Positions 6,322-8,318 of a DNA stretch of 8,318 nt are shown here, piece by piece. Source of the stretch: UBA4416 sp043719555 (GTDB lineage: Bacteria > Bacteroidota > Bacteroidia > B-17B0 > Aurantibacillaceae). How positions within the stretch are numbered: position 1 is the first letter of the stretch; each line of letters starts with the position of its first letter. The position numbers and the translations under genes are program-made. Below the pieces are notes generated by a model, which did no database searches, was not told the origin of the DNA, and saw nothing but the letters and a program-made list of their open reading frames with translations. The stretch is taken from the NCBI GenBank assembly GCA_043719555.1, contig JAYSTR010000167.1:1-8318 (forward strand), read 5' to 3'.

Positions 6322-8121
6322 TTATCTAACAAGAGTAACATGGCCTACATGATGCTCCTCTTTATTGGTAACGATATTTCTAAAATCGCATTTCCAAACA
6401 TACACATCTTGCTTACAAATAACACCTTGATACTTACCGTTCCAGCCTTCATCAATATCGGTAGATTTAAATATTTGCTCCCCCCAACGATCAAAAATAT
6501 AAAACTTATATTCTTTAACTCCCATTACTATTGGTTTAAACACATCATTCAACTCATCGTAATTGCCAGGCGTAAATGCATCTGGTATAAAAAAACGATG
6601 TTCAGGCAAAATTCGTATTAAAACTTTGCTGGTAGCTGAACAATTAAATTGATTAGTAACTGTTTCGGTAACAGTATAATTTCCCCAGGTTGCATAGGTA
6701 TAAATGGGATTTTTTAAGGAGGAAGTATCACCAGTTCCAAAATCATATAACCACGAAACAACATCTATAGTTGAAGTATCCTGAAAAGTGATGAGAGGTT
6801 CAAAAATACTCACAACCAAGGGATCGGCCGTAAAAATAGATATAGGAGATGGGCTAACTGTTATACTATTTACACCATATACATAACTTTTATCAATGCA
6901 TTTATCAATAGTATAAACCATTAAAGTATATGAATAAATGCCTGATGGCGAAAAAACAACAGTTGGATTTTTTTCAATAGATGTTTGACCATTACTAAAC
7001 ATCCATTGATAATATAAATCAGAAGAAGAAGTGCTAGTGTTATTAAAAACCAATGTTTGAGGATTACAACCCGCTATGGTTGGGTTTGAGATAGCTGCTA
7101 AGGGATTCGCATATAACGAAACATATTGCTTGGTTGAATCTTTACACCCGTTTTCTGCTGCTACTAAAGTTACAGTGTAAAAACCTACAGAATTATAGAT
7201 TAAATTATTTATTAAATTTGCTGAACTTACAGAAGGAGTTGCCGTTGACCCAAAACTCCAATTTAGCACTCCTGTTGTTCCTGCAAATGTTGATGAACTG
7301 GTAAAATTAAAACTATTATTTGTAAAACAATTAGCGGTAGCAGAGGTATAATTGAAATTAGCAGCTGGCACTGCAAATACGGTTAAATTGTTTACAGATA
7401 CAACTTTACTCGAATCTATACAATTTTCGCTAGTATGCACTGTTAACGATACGCTATAAACTCCAGGTATAGAAAATGTTTTAACAGGATTAAGTAAAGT
7501 AGAAGTTGTTCCATCACTAAAACTCCAGTTATAAGCCATAGTAGATGAGGCTGTACTTAAATTATTAAAATTAATAGTTTGAGGCACACAACCACTTGGG
7601 TTAAAATTACCTATTTGTGCTTCGGGATTTGCATATACTTGTATGGTTTTAGTTGTTGTTGCTGTACAGGCGTTTTCAGCCACCATAAATGATACTGTGT
7701 GGGTTCCTGCAGTTGTATAATGTACATTTGGAACATAAGTTGCTGTTGATGTGGATGGAATTGCATCAGCTCCAAAATTCCACTGAAAAGTTCCAGTTCC
7801 TTGAAATGTGCCTCCTGCAGTGTAATCAAAACTATTACCGTTTAAACACTGTGCGCTTGGATATAGAAAATCAGGGGATAATAAAGGCGCAATATGAAAA
7901 ACTTCATGCGCAGTATCAGCACAAGGTGAGCCAGGATTTGCTATCAAGGTTACTGTATAATCTCCGATACCTGGAAAAGTGTAGCTAGGATTCTGGATAT
8001 TTGATGTATCAGCAAGAGTTGCTGGATCTCCAAAATCCCAATAAAAACCTTGTAAATCTGGACCAAAACTTACATTTTGATAATTAACTGTAAACCCATT
8101 ACAATAACCGGTTCCTGTGGG
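6322..8121 (-). CDS. PKD-repeat surface protein with type IX secretion C-terminal domain, 5'-truncated at a composition junction
   Basis: About 599 residues of the C-terminal part of a large secreted protein are present. Six PKD-like beta-sandwich domains of 70-90 residues follow one another, each with a core such as WDFG, WNFG, WSFS or YDFG and a later GxYxVxL strand (for example GDYTVTLI, GVYSVSLTV, GNYTVTETV). Approximate spans are 8109-7888, 7878-7630, 7629-7372, 7371-7105, 7104-6850 and 6846-6607. The last domain (6594-6325) is the gliding motility-associated (CHU_C, type B) sorting domain, seen as FIPDAFTPGNYDELNDVF, FYIFDRWGEQIF, EGWNGKYQG, DVYVWK and the terminal GHVTLVR. This domain targets proteins through the type IX system to the cell surface or medium; adhesion is a plausible role but is inference. 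The N-terminus and signal peptide are missing. An open frame continues to 8241, but those extra codons read antisense through a GC-rich foreign gene and are not part of this protein. Confidence 0.92.
   Translation of the reverse strand, partial: PTGTGYCNGFTVNYQNVSFGPDLQGFYWDFGDPATLADTSNIQNPSYTFPGIGDYTVTLIANPGSPCADTAHEVFHIAPLLSPDFLYPSAQCLNGNSFDYTAGGTFQGTGTFQWNFGADAIPSTSTATYVPNVHYTTAGTHTVSFMVAENACTATTTKTIQVYANPEAQIGNFNPSGCVPQTINFNNLSTASSTMAYNWSFSDGTTSTLLNPVKTFSIPGVYSVSLTVHTSENCIDSSKVVSVNNLTVFAVPAANFNYTSATANCFTNNSFNFTSSSTFAGTTGVLNWSFGSTATPSVSSANLINNLIYNSVGFYTVTLVAAENGCKDSTKQYVSLYANPLAAISNPTIAGCNPQTLVFNNTSTSSSDLYYQWMFSNGQTSIEKNPTVVFSPSGIYSYTLMVYTIDKCIDKSYVYGVNSITVSPSPISIFTADPLVVSIFEPLITFQDTSTIDVVSWLYDFGTGDTSSLKNPIYTYATWGNYTVTETVTNQFNCSATSKVLIRILPEHRFFIPDAFTPGNYDELNDVFKPIVMGVKEYKFYIFDRWGEQIFKSTDIDEGWNGKYQGVICKQDVYVWKCDFRNIVTNKEEHHVGHVTLVR
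6850..7371 (-). repeat. Two-PKD unit, copy 2
   Basis: This is the second copy of the two-domain unit: NSFNFT, STFAGTTGVLNWSFG, AENGC and YANP, then GCNPQTLVFNN, YQWMFSNGQTS, NPTVVFSPSGIYSYTL, KCIDKS and VNSITV. Landmarks fall 173-174 residues after those of copy 1. The copies have diverged clearly at the amino-acid level, so the duplication is not recent. Confidence 0.75.
7372..7878 (-). repeat. Two-PKD unit, copy 1
   Basis: This is the first copy of a higher-order protein repeat of about 170 residues holding two unlike PKD domains. The first domain carries NSFDYT, GTFQGTGTFQWNFG, AENAC and YANP. The second carries GCVPQTINFNN, YNWSFSDGTTS, NPVKTFSIPGVYSVSL, NCIDSS and VNNLTV. The same ordered landmarks recur in the next unit about 174 residues later. 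Confidence 0.75.
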
Positions 8122-8130
8122 TTGCCGTCG
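8115..8130. other. Composition junction, probable chimeric join
   Basis: To the left the DNA is AT-rich and encodes PKD domains on the minus strand. To the right it is GC-rich (roughly 70% by eye) and encodes an unrelated enzyme on the plus strand. The change takes place within about 15 bases around 8120 and leaves the PKD gene without a start. No transposon end, tRNA or att-like repeat marks the point. Confidence 0.75.
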
Positions 8131-8131
8131 G

Positions 8132-8137
8132 TATACT
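8132..8137 (+). promoter_or_regulatory. Possible -10 element for the deacetylase gene
   Basis: TATACT lies 9 bases before the ATG at 8147. If used, transcription would start about 3 bases upstream of the start codon, giving a nearly leaderless mRNA, as is common in several GC-rich phyla. No Shine-Dalgarno is visible before the ATG. Any -35 region would lie beyond the junction, so the call is tentative. Confidence 0.3.
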
Positions 8138-8146
8138 CGGCCGGCC

Positions 8147-8318
8147 ATGACCCACGTGTTCGTCGCGCCCCATCCGGACGACGCCGCGCTCTCGTGCGGA
8201 GGGCTGATCGCGAGCCTCCGAGAGCTTGGCCAGAACGTCACGATCCTGACCGTCTACTCCGGCGGCCCGGCCGTCGATCGCCTGGCGCCGTATCAGCGCG
8301 AGGCGCTCGGATTTGGCT
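8147..8318 (+). CDS. PIG-L/LmbE family deacetylase, 3'-truncated by window edge
   Basis: The first 57 codons begin MTHVFVAPHPDDAALSCGG and continue through LIASLRELGQNV and ILTVYSG, the N-terminal beta-alpha-beta of the PIG-L/LmbE fold. The HPDD motif (residues 9-12) supplies Zn-binding His and Asp residues and the catalytic Asp in this family of N-acetyl-sugar deacetylases, which includes MshB, BshB and GlcNAc-PI deacetylase. The substrate cannot be told from this fragment. Third codon positions are almost all G or C, quite unlike every other gene here, and the gene begins about 25 bases from the composition junction. It probably belongs to a different, GC-rich organism (for example an actinobacterium or chloroflexotan; inference). 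Confidence 0.88.
   Translation, partial: MTHVFVAPHPDDAALSCGGLIASLRELGQNVTILTVYSGGPAVDRLAPYQREALGFG

Noticed and set aside
6298..6621. Plus-strand open frame opposite the PKD protein C-terminus
   Set aside because: Antisense to the conserved sorting domain; the hydrophobic composition is a side effect of the complementary strand.
7611..7988. Overlapping open frames on both strands within the PKD region
   Set aside because: Shadow frames of the PKD repeats, with low-complexity translations and no start context.
8122..8241. Open frame giving an extra ~40-residue N-terminus, with an ATG at 8241, for the PKD protein
   Set aside because: It lies antisense to the HPDD-containing deacetylase gene in GC-rich DNA, has no signal peptide and no PKD character, and exists only because of the composition junction.

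Overview
The window looks like a Bacteroidota chromosome fragment (Flavobacteriales or a nearby order; I cannot fix the genus). The evidence is the strongly AT-rich composition, a ribosomal protein S16 with a long Ala/Lys/Glu tail, tRNAs without encoded CCA, a TTTG-N18-TAnnTTTG promoter, the small GreA/GreB-like protein common in this phylum, and a PKD-repeat protein ending in a type IX secretion (gliding motility-associated) C-terminal domain. The last ~195 bases do not fit: composition becomes very GC-rich near position 8120 and a different gene starts on the opposite strand.

Layout. Positions 2-502 (+) hold rpsP, cut at its 5' end by the window edge, followed by a strong symmetrical terminator. 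Facing it on the minus strand are tRNA-Gly(GCC) and tRNA-Leu(UAA), with their own promoter at about 914-943 and a terminator at 633-664. Upstream of these on the same strand is mutS (973-3615), a complete mismatch-recognition ATPase. A 207-bp divergent intergenic region follows. It carries a candidate mutS promoter inside an imperfect palindrome, then a ~97-bp structured repeat resembling one scattered through many Bacteroidota genomes. Next come a small GreA/GreB C-terminal-domain-like gene (3823-4275, +) and, converging on it with 8 bp between stop codons, a PgpH-type 7TM-HD phosphodiesterase gene (4284-6242, -). The 3' ~1.8 kb of a large cell-surface PKD-repeat gene (6322 to about 8121, -) fills the rest of the Bacteroidota part. 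From 8147 to the end (+) is the start of a PIG-L/LmbE-type deacetylase gene in GC-rich DNA.

Functional view. Most genes are housekeeping: translation (S16, two tRNAs), DNA repair (MutS), a probable transcription-related factor and probable cyclic-di-AMP turnover. The surface protein is accessory. I see no defence system, CRISPR array, insertion sequence with transposase, or biosynthetic cluster. The observations most worth a second look are the probable chimeric join near 8120, the intergenic repeat beside the GreA-like gene, and the two-PKD duplicated unit in the surface protein.
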